This document shows, piece by piece, positions 9,818 through 17,606 of a stretch of DNA of 64,000 bases. Both the position numbers and the translations under genes were made by a program. The stretch comes from Calothrix membranacea FACHB-236 (GTDB lineage Bacteria > Cyanobacteriota > Cyanobacteriia > Cyanobacteriales > Nostocaceae), in contig NZ_JACJPX010000041.1 of assembly GCF_014696315.1 (NCBI RefSeq), positions 1 to 64,000 on the forward strand, in the 5' to 3' direction. Position 1 is the first letter of the stretch. Every line of letters starts with the position of its first letter. Under the pieces are notes generated by a model, which searched no databases, was not told the origin of the DNA, and saw only the letters and a list, made by a program, of their open reading frames with translations.

Positions 9818-9848
9818 GATGCGTTACGCTAGCGCTAACGCATCCTAC
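9818..9848. repeat. palindromic repeat, family 2, between convergent genes
   Basis: A GATGCGTTA/TAACGCATC stem flanks CGCTAGCGC, itself self-complementary, making a near-perfect long palindrome. It fills the 56-bp gap between the convergent methyltransferase and GNAT genes and could act as a two-way 3'-end hairpin. Confidence 0.65.
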
Positions 9849-9860
9849 TACAATTACTCA

Positions 9861-10325
9861 TCACCGATTCTGATATTGCATAAACACTACAGGAACCCGA
9901 ATTAGCTTTTTTCCTAATTGCGACAAGCCGAATTTAGATTTTAGCGATCGCGGTAATTCTTCAAAGGCGATCGCAACAAAGCCAAAACGACTGTAAAATT
10001 CTGCTAGACGCTGTCCTAGGCATTCTAGATATAACGGTTGCGTGGCTGTAGCGATGAGATGCTGTGTGAGTAAACTCCCCAAACCGCTATTACGCCAAGC
10101 TGGTGTAACCACCAAACTACCAAGTTCTTGAGTATCACCAAAGTTGCGTAGCTGTCCGCAAGCTGCTAATTTTCCATTACACTCAATTACCCAAAATTGT
10201 TGCCAACGTAATTGAGTCGGATCGAGTTTAGCAGATAACACCAACAACCGAATTGGCCAATTATCTTGAGATGTTGCTTTGCGGATAATACAGCCAGATG
10301 GTAATTCTAAATTGCTTTGGTTCAT
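9861..10325 (-). CDS. GNAT-family N-acetyltransferase
   Basis: This is a 154-residue GNAT acetyltransferase. The acetyl-CoA-binding region is visible as LGSLVVTPAWRNSGLGSLLTQHLI (about 67-90, a variant of the RxxGxG/A motif with R-N-S-G-L-G). It is followed by LYLECLGQRLAEFYSRFGF, the usual end of the fold. The substrate is unknown; the family acylates small amines, amino acids or protein N-termini. It is divergent from the gap that precedes the 66-residue protein gene and is probably monocistronic. Confidence 0.82.
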   Translation of the reverse strand: MNQSNLELPSGCIIRKATSQDNWPIRLLVLSAKLDPTQLRWQQFWVIECNGKLAACGQLRNFGDTQELGSLVVTPAWRNSGLGSLLTQHLIATATQPLYLECLGQRLAEFYSRFGFVAIAFEELPRSLKSKFGLSQLGKKLIRVPVVFMQYQNR

Positions 10326-10682
10326 TAATTATTCTTATATGATTTATCTTACAGAAATTTGAATTTTACGGTTATTCAATTTACTCAGAATCTACTGCTA
10401 AATCATAGAAGTCATATTTGATTTTGCCAATTAATTACACATCTATATATTTTCTCATCTATTTCCTCTTAAGCATTTAAAATTTTAAATCCTTACCAAT
10501 GACAGATGACTAATGACGAATGACCGCTGACAAGATTTATTTTTAATTGCGCCGACTACTTAACAACTTAAACATAACCTCCGATAGAGGGATGAAGCAT
10601 CCTTAACCATATTCTAGATAGATTAAATTCTCGTTCAGATATTCATAAAATAAGGCATAAATTAAATCACAGGAGCTTCATT
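10326..10682. other. intergenic region
   Basis: This is 0.36 kb between divergent genes. It holds a short TGAC(A/T)AATGACxAATGACC-type heptamer stretch near 10500-10531 and is otherwise AT-rich. I see no gene or clear regulatory structure apart from the ribosome-binding site of the next gene. Confidence 0.4.
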
Positions 10683-10883
10683 ATGTCTGAACAAAAAAAG
10701 CAACCATCTAATAGTGAAGGTACTACCCCTACAGCCTCTGGTGGTTATCAAACCCCCTTGGAGGATAGCATCCGCAAAACTGGTGATGCAGAAAAAAGCG
10801 ATGCTAAAGAAACTGCTAAACCTGAAGCACCAGGTGAAGATAATGTTGCAGGTAGCCCCAATCAAGGCACTGAATCTCGCTAA
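10683..10883 (+). CDS. small hydrophilic protein of unknown function
   Basis: This 66-residue protein is very polar and likely disordered, rich in Ser, Thr, Glu, Lys, Gly and Pro, with no Cys, Trp or membrane segment. A good Shine-Dalgarno AGGAG lies 7 bp before the ATG, which supports a real gene. A terminator-like hairpin follows at 10952-10996. I do not recognise the family; the composition resembles stress-related hydrophilic proteins, but that is only an impression. It is isolated from its neighbours and probably has its own promoter. Confidence 0.6.
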   Translation: MSEQKKQPSNSEGTTPTASGGYQTPLEDSIRKTGDAEKSDAKETAKPEAPGEDNVAGSPNQGTESR

Positions 10884-10951
10884 TTAATCCCAAATCTGGA
10901 AAATTGACATCTGAGCAGGGTCTTTTTGTTTGGCACCAATTCAGCAATTAT

Positions 10952-10996
10952 TGAGTGGAGAATTGTACTCTCATAGACAATTTCCACTCATTTTTA
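10952..10996 (+). terminator. Rho-independent terminator of the 66-residue gene
   Basis: A stem TGAGTGGA(g)AATTGT / ACAATTtCCACTCA around a 10-nt loop is followed directly by TTTTTATT. It lies 70 bp after the stop codon. Confidence 0.7.
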
Positions 10997-11053
10997 TTGG
11001 TTATATAACAATATATCAGAATCCGATTTGATTTCTGAAAAAATCTTGGTGTA

Positions 11054-11108
11054 GTGTGGGTTAGGCGTAAGCCGTAACGCACGATAAGCCTTCAAAAATG
11101 TGCGTTAC
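11054..11108. repeat. palindromic repeat with GTAACGCAC/GTGCGTTAC arms
   Basis: Arms GTAACGCAC (about 11074-11082) and GTGCGTTAC (11100-11108) can pair. This is a diverged relative of the family 2 GCGTTA palindromes, in the 0.34-kb gap before the ABC ATPase gene. Nothing else stands out in that gap. Confidence 0.5.
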
Positions 11109-11221
11109 TATTTCAAAAATTAAATATCAGTACTATAGTAGTTCTAAATCAAATTTAAATTGTAATCATTAGGGCAAGCTTTAATTATTTCTTGTTCCTG
11201 AAAGTATAAATTCTGATTAAC

Positions 11222-12697
11222 ATGAACTATTTACGGCTGCAAAATATTTCTAAACGCTTTGGGTCTTTTGTGGCTAACGATAATATTAGCCTGAGTGTGA
11301 CATCGGGGACAATTCATGCAATTTTAGGTGAAAATGGTGCTGGTAAGAGTACTTTAATGAATATTATTAGTGGACTCTATCAGCCTGATACAGGTGAAAT
11401 TTATCTACAAGAAACACTAATAAAAATTACTTCACCTCATGCAGCAATTAAATTGGGAATTGGCATGATTCATCAACATTTCATGCTTGTACCCCAGTTG
11501 ACTGTGACAGAAAATATTATTTTAGGAACAGAGAAAAGCTGGCGGCTAAATTTACGTCAAAAACAACAGGAAATTGCCGCATTATCTCAAGCTTACGGCT
11601 TAGAAATTGACCCTACTGCTAAAGTGGAAAATTTACCTATTGGGGCACAACAAAGAGTAGAAATTCTTAAGGTTCTCTACCGCAAAGCTAAGTTATTGAT
11701 TCTCGATGAACCTACAGCCGTATTAACGCCAAAAGAAGTAGAATCACTAATTGCAATTTTGCGCCAACTCGCAGCTGCGGGTAACACAATTATTTTTATC
11801 AGCCACAAGTTAGAAGAAGTGATACATCTCTGCGATACTGTCACAGTTTTGCGACAGGGAAAGGTTGTAGCCACAACCACAACCAAAGCAGCCACACCCC
11901 AGCAGTTAGCAGATTTAATGGTAGGGCGTGAGGTAGCTTTACAGTTAAATAAAAGCCCGAAATCAACGGGGGAAACTGTGCTATCAGTGCAAAATTTACA
12001 GGTTGCGGATGATAGGGGTATTTATACTGTCCGCAATGTATCTTTTGAATTACGGGCTGGGGAAATTTTAGGTGTGGCTGGTGTTGATGGCAATGGACAG
12101 CGAGAATTAGCAGATGCGATCGCAGGTTTACGCACTATTGCCCAAGGTAAAATCGAGTTTAGCCACAATCCTTGCGTAGTGGGCTACATCCCAGAGGATA
12201 GGCAAACAATGGGCTTGGTGATGCAATTTAGTATTGCCCAAAATTTAATTTTGAAGGCTTTTAAACAATTACCATTTTGTCGCCATTTTTTGTTACAACA
12301 AGAAGCGATCGCCAATCATGCCCAAGCTGCAATCCAAGAATTTGATATTCGCGCCACAGGTAAAGATATCAAGGTAAGCCAGCTTTCCGGCGGAAATCAG
12401 CAAAAGGTGGTGCTAGCGCGAGAAATAGCCCGCCAACCAACTTTAATTGTCGCTATGCAACCCACGAGAGGCTTAGATGTCGGTGCAACCGCAGCCGTCC
12501 ATACAAGATTATTAGCAGAACGCGATCGCGGTGCCGCAATTATGTATATTTCTACTGAGTTAGAAGAAGTCATGGCAATGAGCGATCGCATTGCTGTAAT
12601 CTACAGAGGTGAATTTATCGCCATTTTAGATGCAGAAACGGCGACAGTAGCGGAGATTGGTTTGTTGATGGGTGGGGGAATGGGGATTGGGGGATGA
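11222..12697 (+). CDS. BMP-type (nucleoside) ABC transporter ATPase, double NBD
   Basis: This is a 491-residue ABC ATPase with two fused nucleotide-binding domains, like those of sugar (RbsA/MglA) and BMP/nucleoside (YufO/NupO) importers. NBD1 has Walker A GENGAGKST at 36-44, the Q-loop stretch GMIHQHFMLVPQLTVTENI, and Walker B LLILDEPTAVL. NBD2 has a degenerate Walker A, GVDGNGQREL, a signature LSGGNQQKVVLAREI and VAMQPTRGLDVGA. HQHFMLV and the GVDGNGQ form are typical of BMP-system ATPases, so the partner is probably the lipoprotein at 952-2010. No permease genes follow; the next gene points the other way. The end of the frame is Gly/Met-rich. Confidence 0.88.
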   Translation: MNYLRLQNISKRFGSFVANDNISLSVTSGTIHAILGENGAGKSTLMNIISGLYQPDTGEIYLQETLIKITSPHAAIKLGIGMIHQHFMLVPQLTVTENIILGTEKSWRLNLRQKQQEIAALSQAYGLEIDPTAKVENLPIGAQQRVEILKVLYRKAKLLILDEPTAVLTPKEVESLIAILRQLAAAGNTIIFISHKLEEVIHLCDTVTVLRQGKVVATTTTKAATPQQLADLMVGREVALQLNKSPKSTGETVLSVQNLQVADDRGIYTVRNVSFELRAGEILGVAGVDGNGQRELADAIAGLRTIAQGKIEFSHNPCVVGYIPEDRQTMGLVMQFSIAQNLILKAFKQLPFCRHFLLQQEAIANHAQAAIQEFDIRATGKDIKVSQLSGGNQQKVVLAREIARQPTLIVAMQPTRGLDVGATAAVHTRLLAERDRGAAIMYISTELEEVMAMSDRIAVIYRGEFIAILDAETATVAEIGLLMGGGMGIGG

Positions 12698-12699
12698 GG

Positions 12700-12777
12700 A
12701 AGATGAGGGGGATAAGGGAGAAATTCTTATTACCTATTACCTATTACCATGCCCAATGCCCAATGCCCCATGCCCAA
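12700..12777. repeat. heptamer (STRR) array between convergent ABC genes
   Basis: Successive short arrays TTACCTA and GCCCAAT fill the 80-bp space between the stop codons of the two convergent ABC genes. No conventional terminator is visible. Confidence 0.7.
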
Positions 12778-14514
12778 TTACGCAATACACTTAATTTCCC
12801 ACTTTTCCCCATCACATAAATCTAAAACTTGTTGATGATATTTGAAGAGAGTCGGGCGATGTCCAACACTAATAAAAGTTGTTTTTGTGTTGTACAAATG
12901 CTGATAAAGATTCTCTTCATTTTTAATATCTAAAGCGCTAGTAGCTTCATCCAAAATTACATACTTTGGTTGAGATATTAAAATTCTCGCGAACGCAACG
13001 CGCTGTTGTTCGCCTAAAGATAGTACATCAGACCAATCTTTTTCGACATCAAAACCGCCAAATCTTTCGGCTAAATTTGGTAGATTGACTTTTTGTAAAA
13101 CTTGATGGAGTTCTTGGTCGCTGATTTTAACATCAACTTGGGGATATATTAACTGCTCGCGGAGAGTTCCCAATATCATATAAGGACGCTGAGGTAAAAA
13201 TAGGATTTCCTCAAGGTTGGGACGGTTAATTGTACCAGTACCAGAATTCCACAAACCTGCGATCGCTCGCAATAAAGAACTTTTTCCACAGCCACTAGTA
13301 CCGACAATTAATAGCCCTTGTGCGGGTTGCAAGGTCAGCGAAACGTCGTTAAATAATATTCTTTGATAGTTTGGTGTATACAATGTCAGGTTGTGAATAG
13401 CTAAATGGCTATTTTCGACAGTCTGAATTGTTGAATTCGGAATTATTTCACAGGAAGCACTATTTTTAGGCTGTTTGAGAAAATAATTTAATTCAGCTAA
13501 CCGTTCAATTGCTGCTGCAAAACCTGTTAATTCATTGAATGTTCTGCTAATCACATACAATGCCCAAAAAAGGCTTAAAAATGCTCCTTGGGCTTCACCA
13601 AATTTACCAATGTCTAGTTTTCCAGAGATTACTAATGGCGCAATAATGATTGCAGGTATTAGTTTTGGTACAAATTCATAAATTTTGACAAATACATTTA
13701 AATATAACTCTTGCCATAGCAGCAGGTAATTATAATTTTTAAATACTTGGTTGAATAAAGATTGAAGGTGACCTAATTCTTGTGTTTCTCCTCGATAAAA
13801 AGCCACAGATTCCGCATTTTCTCGCAGTCGGACTAAGCCAAAACGAAAGTCAGCTTCTTTTTTATTCTGGTCAAAATTGATTTTAACTAGCTTTCTCCCA
13901 AAGAAACCTGTAGTTATAAGAGTTCCACTGACAGCATAAATCACCAAAACCAGCATTAAATTTGGTGAAATGAACCACAGGACTGCACTAAAAGCAATCA
14001 TCTGTAAAGTGGCGTGTAACAAATCAAAAAACAAAGAAAGAAACCCGTCAACAAAGCTAAATACATCTTGAGATATCCGTTGATCTGGGTTATCAAGTTC
14101 TCGTTGTGATTGAGTAAGTTGATAATAAGACCGATTTCTAAAATAGTGATTGAGAAAATGCTCTGTTAACCAACGTCGCCAGTAGAGAGTTAACTTTTTT
14201 CTGATATAGTTGTAAGCTGCCCAAATTAGCACTAAAGAAAGATATAGACCCAGCAAATAACTGACTGTTGTCCAGAATGTACTAGAATTTTTCGCCGCCA
14301 GCGCAGATAGTAAATTACCCTGTTGACTGTTAACAATAACATCTATTTGGGTACTACATAAAACAATCATGATGAGAATTGAGAGTAAACCAATTCCCCC
14401 AAGCTTCTCTTCGCTGTACCAGTAAATTTTTCCTACTTGCCAAAATCTTTTTAAAAAACTTGGGTCAATATTTGTGATTTTACTCAGCCTCAATAATATA
14501 TCTTGCTTATTCAT
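12778..14514 (-). CDS. ABC transporter, fused permease/ATPase (ABCD / SbmA-BacA-like)
   Basis: This 578-residue half-transporter has an N-terminal membrane domain of the ABC_membrane_2 (ABCD/PMP70, SbmA/BacA-like) type and a C-terminal NBD. The membrane part has six hydrophobic segments between about 38 and 340, with the family's RKKLTLYWRRWLTEHFLNHYF loop and NPDQRISQD (EAA-like) motif. The NBD has Walker A GTSGCGKSS near 408, signature LSLGEQQRVAFARI near 500 and Walker B YVILDEATSALD. Family members move cobalamin, peptides or acyl-CoA across membranes; the substrate here is unknown. It would act as a homodimer. It is probably transcribed alone. Confidence 0.9.
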   Translation of the reverse strand: MNKQDILLRLSKITNIDPSFLKRFWQVGKIYWYSEEKLGGIGLLSILIMIVLCSTQIDVIVNSQQGNLLSALAAKNSSTFWTTVSYLLGLYLSLVLIWAAYNYIRKKLTLYWRRWLTEHFLNHYFRNRSYYQLTQSQRELDNPDQRISQDVFSFVDGFLSLFFDLLHATLQMIAFSAVLWFISPNLMLVLVIYAVSGTLITTGFFGRKLVKINFDQNKKEADFRFGLVRLRENAESVAFYRGETQELGHLQSLFNQVFKNYNYLLLWQELYLNVFVKIYEFVPKLIPAIIIAPLVISGKLDIGKFGEAQGAFLSLFWALYVISRTFNELTGFAAAIERLAELNYFLKQPKNSASCEIIPNSTIQTVENSHLAIHNLTLYTPNYQRILFNDVSLTLQPAQGLLIVGTSGCGKSSLLRAIAGLWNSGTGTINRPNLEEILFLPQRPYMILGTLREQLIYPQVDVKISDQELHQVLQKVNLPNLAERFGGFDVEKDWSDVLSLGEQQRVAFARILISQPKYVILDEATSALDIKNEENLYQHLYNTKTTFISVGHRPTLFKYHQQVLDLCDGEKWEIKCIA

Positions 14515-14882
14515 AGGCGATTTTGCTCGTCCGGAGGCGAGTTATTAAATAATTATTAAAACTAAAAATATCACTATAAATAGACAGATAAATATAAAGT
14601 TTTAATTGAAAAATGCAATATTTAAGCTAGAAATACATAAAATTTAATTATGCTTAAGCGCGCTAAGTATTTGATGATGTCAATCTAGTTGCTGTTCATG
14701 TTGATAGAGAATAATCTATAAATATGATTGTTACTGGCTTTGGCTAGTGATTAGTTGAAATGAAAAATAGTAATGCGATCGCATTATTTAATTTCCTATC
14801 CTAATTTGAGGGAAATTAGATTTTTTTTTGTTCATTTAGTGATAAAAAACAGTAAATTGTAATACTAATTGAGGAGATATTC
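14515..14882. other. divergent promoter region
   Basis: This is 0.37 kb of AT-rich sequence between the divergent ABC and SMP-30 genes. It contains one HIP1-type GCGATCGC. A GAGGAG Shine-Dalgarno sits just before the ATG at 14883. No other structure is evident. Confidence 0.4.
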
Positions 14883-15818
14883 GTGAAAAAGATTAGTTTA
14901 CAAATAACTGCGTGTAGTTTATTCCTTAGCTTGTTGACTTTACAACAAAGCAATGGCAATACAGCCAACAGTATCCAAACATTGATGGATAGTAACGCCA
15001 AAGTCGAAAAGTTAGCCGAGGGTTTGAAATTTACAGAAGGGCCTGTCTGGCATCCAGATGGCTTTTTACTCTTCAGCGATATTCCTGGCGACACTATTTA
15101 TAAATGGACAACTGACGGTAAACTTGCTGTATTTCGTCATCCAGCTGGTAACCCCAACGGCAACACTTTTGATCGACAAGGAAGGTTAATTACAGCCCAA
15201 CATAATCGCCGCCTTGTCCGCACAGAAAAAAACGGTAAAATCACAGTCTTGGCTGAACGCTATCAAGGCAAACGCCTGAATAGTCCCAACGATGTTGTAG
15301 TCAAATCCGATGGCAGCATTTATTTTACAGATCCACCTTACGGCCTCAAACAGGAAGAAAAAGAAGAACTCGGATTTTATGGTATCTATCGTTGGCGACC
15401 AAATGTCAGGCTGACTTTACTCAATAAAGAGATGGTGCGCCCAAATGGAATAGCGTTTTCACCAGATGAGAAAAAACTGTATGTGAGTGATTCGGAAAAA
15501 TTACACATCAAAGTTTTTAATGTGAAGCCAAATGGTACTTTAAGCCCAGGAAAGGTCTTTGCAGAGTTACCAGGCCCCAACGAAAAAGGTATACCAGATG
15601 GCCTGAAGGTGGATAGCAAAGGCAATATCTACTGTAGCGGCCCAGAAGGCATTTGGATTTTCTCGCCTACAGCTCAACTGTTGGGTAAAATTATCGTCCC
15701 CGAAGTAGTCACAAATTTGGCTTGGGGCAATAAAGATTACAAAACCCTTTACATCACAGCAGGTAAGGGGCTGTATCGTATTCCGTTGAAGATAGCTGGC
15801 GAAGTACCGGGGAGATGA
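14883..15818 (+). CDS. SMP-30/gluconolactonase-like exported protein
   Basis: This is a 311-residue six-bladed beta-propeller of the SMP-30/gluconolactonase/LRE family, which includes Ca-dependent lactonases. It has a signal peptide (residues 1 to about 26, with QSNGNTANS after the hydrophobic core). Motifs seen are LKFTEGPVWHPDG near the start of the propeller (metal-binding Glu), the NSPNDVVVKSDGSIYFTDPPYG block with the metal-ligand Asn, and a YVSDSE segment. The gene has a clear GAGGAG ribosome-binding site. The DUF4380 gene follows after 92 bp in the same direction, so a two-gene unit handling periplasmic sugars or lactones is plausible but inferred. Confidence 0.88.
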   Translation: MKKISLQITACSLFLSLLTLQQSNGNTANSIQTLMDSNAKVEKLAEGLKFTEGPVWHPDGFLLFSDIPGDTIYKWTTDGKLAVFRHPAGNPNGNTFDRQGRLITAQHNRRLVRTEKNGKITVLAERYQGKRLNSPNDVVVKSDGSIYFTDPPYGLKQEEKEELGFYGIYRWRPNVRLTLLNKEMVRPNGIAFSPDEKKLYVSDSEKLHIKVFNVKPNGTLSPGKVFAELPGPNEKGIPDGLKVDSKGNIYCSGPEGIWIFSPTAQLLGKIIVPEVVTNLAWGNKDYKTLYITAGKGLYRIPLKIAGEVPGR

Positions 15819-15909
15819 GGGGATTGGGGACTGGGGGGATGAGGGGACAAGGGGACAAGGGGATGAGGGGACAAGGTGAAAAATTCTGATTACCAATTAC
15901 CAATTACCC
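15806..15909. repeat. heptamer arrays (GGGGATG/GGGGACA, then TTACCAA)
   Basis: Two STRR arrays lie between the SMP-30 and DUF4380 genes. The second ends one base before the ATG at 15911, leaving no room for a conventional Shine-Dalgarno sequence. Confidence 0.75.
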
Positions 15910-15910
15910 T

Positions 15911-16933
15911 ATGAAAAATAAACTTTTACACCTATTTTGTGCTGGGTTGTTGGCTGTTGTGATTGTAGGTGGAAAGCCTTCACCAGCAAATGTTTCTCAG
16001 CAAAAAGCCCCATTAGAAAATGCAAAACTTACAGTTACGAAAACCAATTACCAAGGCTGGAAAGATTCTTGGGTGTTGAGTAATGGTGAAGTAGAGGCTG
16101 TGATAGTCCCAGCTATAGGCCGAGTTATGCAGTTTCGGTTTAAGGGGGAAGAAAATACATTTTGGGAAAATGCCAAAATTGCTGGTAAAGCGCCTAACCC
16201 AAAAGCGCAAAAATGGGAGAATTTCGGCGGCGATAAAACTTGGCCTGCACCTCAGTCAGATTGGGAAAAAATCACCGGTAGAGGTTGGCCGCCGCCACTA
16301 GGATTTGATTCTTTTGATTCTGGTTCAATTCAGTCCCAGGTTAAGGGCAATGAGGTAACGTTAATTTATCCTGTAGACCCGTTTTATGGTATTCGGACTT
16401 ACCGTCGAATTAAACTTGATGCCAAAAAAGCGGTGATGACCATTTCTACAACTTTTGAAAAAGTCAAAGGTGAACCCAAAGATGTTTCTGTTTGGGTGAT
16501 TACGCAGTTGCGCGAACCAGTAGCGGTATATGCGGCTTTACCGCAACCTTCCATATTTCCTGAAGGTTATAACAAGCAATCTGAGGAATTACCAGCAAAT
16601 TTGAAGGTAGAAAACGGTATAATCTCCCTGACACGCGACCCAAAAAAATCGCACAAAATTGGCTGTGATGCTAGTAGCTTGTTATGGGTTGGGGAAAAGG
16701 TTGCAGTCCGCATGGATTCGCCCAGAATAGCTGGGGTGAGTTATCCCGACCAAGAAAGTAGTGCGGAAATTTTTACCAGCGCTGACCCAGATGCTTTTAT
16801 AGAACTAGAATTTCTCAGTCCTCTGAAAAACCTGAAAGTTGGGCAGAAAATGGATCTGACAACGACTTATACTTTAATCCGGCGTAAAAGTGCGATCGCA
16901 GACCAAGAAGCCAGAATGATTTTCGGTAGATAA
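15911..16933 (+). CDS. exported DUF4380-domain protein
   Basis: This 340-residue protein has a signal peptide (MKNKLLHLFCAGLLAVVIVGG) and one large beta-rich domain. The block NFGGDKTWPAPQSDW (about 104-118) with the preceding VPAIGRVMQFRFKG is characteristic of DUF4380, a galactose-mutarotase-like fold. No enzymatic role is established for the family. Its closeness to a lactonase-type propeller suggests a role in periplasmic carbohydrate handling (inference). The start has no Shine-Dalgarno and abuts an STRR array. Confidence 0.78.
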   Translation: MKNKLLHLFCAGLLAVVIVGGKPSPANVSQQKAPLENAKLTVTKTNYQGWKDSWVLSNGEVEAVIVPAIGRVMQFRFKGEENTFWENAKIAGKAPNPKAQKWENFGGDKTWPAPQSDWEKITGRGWPPPLGFDSFDSGSIQSQVKGNEVTLIYPVDPFYGIRTYRRIKLDAKKAVMTISTTFEKVKGEPKDVSVWVITQLREPVAVYAALPQPSIFPEGYNKQSEELPANLKVENGIISLTRDPKKSHKIGCDASSLLWVGEKVAVRMDSPRIAGVSYPDQESSAEIFTSADPDAFIELEFLSPLKNLKVGQKMDLTTTYTLIRRKSAIADQEARMIFGR

Positions 16934-17606
16934 TGTCATAACTGTTGACTGTTGACTGTTGACTGTTGACTGGTGACTGTTAACGGTCAACGGCACCATG
17001 AAGAAATTATGGGGCAGCAGAGTCAGAAGAATCCATTTTTCATCCCTAGAATTTCCCTGTTCCCTTATTTTTTGAAACATAGCCAGAAACAATGGCTTGG
17101 TATACTTTAAAAAAAATAAACAGTCTAAAAATCTTGGCACTAAACAAGATAAAGTGAGACGCAGTATTAGTAAGTGAGCCTGATTAAACTAAAGTATGTA
17201 AAGTTTTGTATGGGCAAAGGCAAAAGCTTAAAAGTTAAGGCTTTTCTCTGTTCTCCAGCATCTACTGCCATATAGTTTCGTTTATTGATCAGCATTTACT
17301 GAACTGCACATTTAAGCATATAAGCTTCCAAATACCGCTTTTAGGCGCAAGCAACAAATACTAGACACACCTGGTTCTCTGTCTCTCCTGTTATCTTGCA
17401 TCTTCAAAGCAACCCCACAGGCGACGCACTACCTGCTATGAATAGAACAAACACAAGCCCCTAGACCCTAAACCCTGGTTTCTTAGGAGCAACTAAGAAG
17501 AAAGTTAATAGAGATGTATAATTAGCGCGTCTCCTCCTTTTATAAATAAAAGCATAAAGTTAAAGGCTGGCCGGATTTCTGTTTTCTGTACCCTGATAAG
17601 GAGCAT
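16934..17606. other. long leader region before the 1455-residue gene
   Basis: This 0.67-kb gap opens with a TGTTGAC heptamer array (16941-16980). It continues with a CCGCTTTTAGGCGCAAGCAAC segment at about 17335-17354 and a TTTCTTAG/CTAAGAAG hairpin near 17480-17500. The first motif and a CGTTTATTGAT motif (17279-17289) recur at 28595-28670, in the leader of the cyclase gene. A long structured 5' leader is possible. AAGGAG lies 5 bp before the ATG at 17607. Confidence 0.4.

Noticed and set aside
17330-17600. A known riboswitch class in the long leader
   Set aside because: I compared it mentally with the c-di-AMP, glutamine and cobalamin consensus motifs and found no convincing match; an Infernal scan against Rfam would decide.
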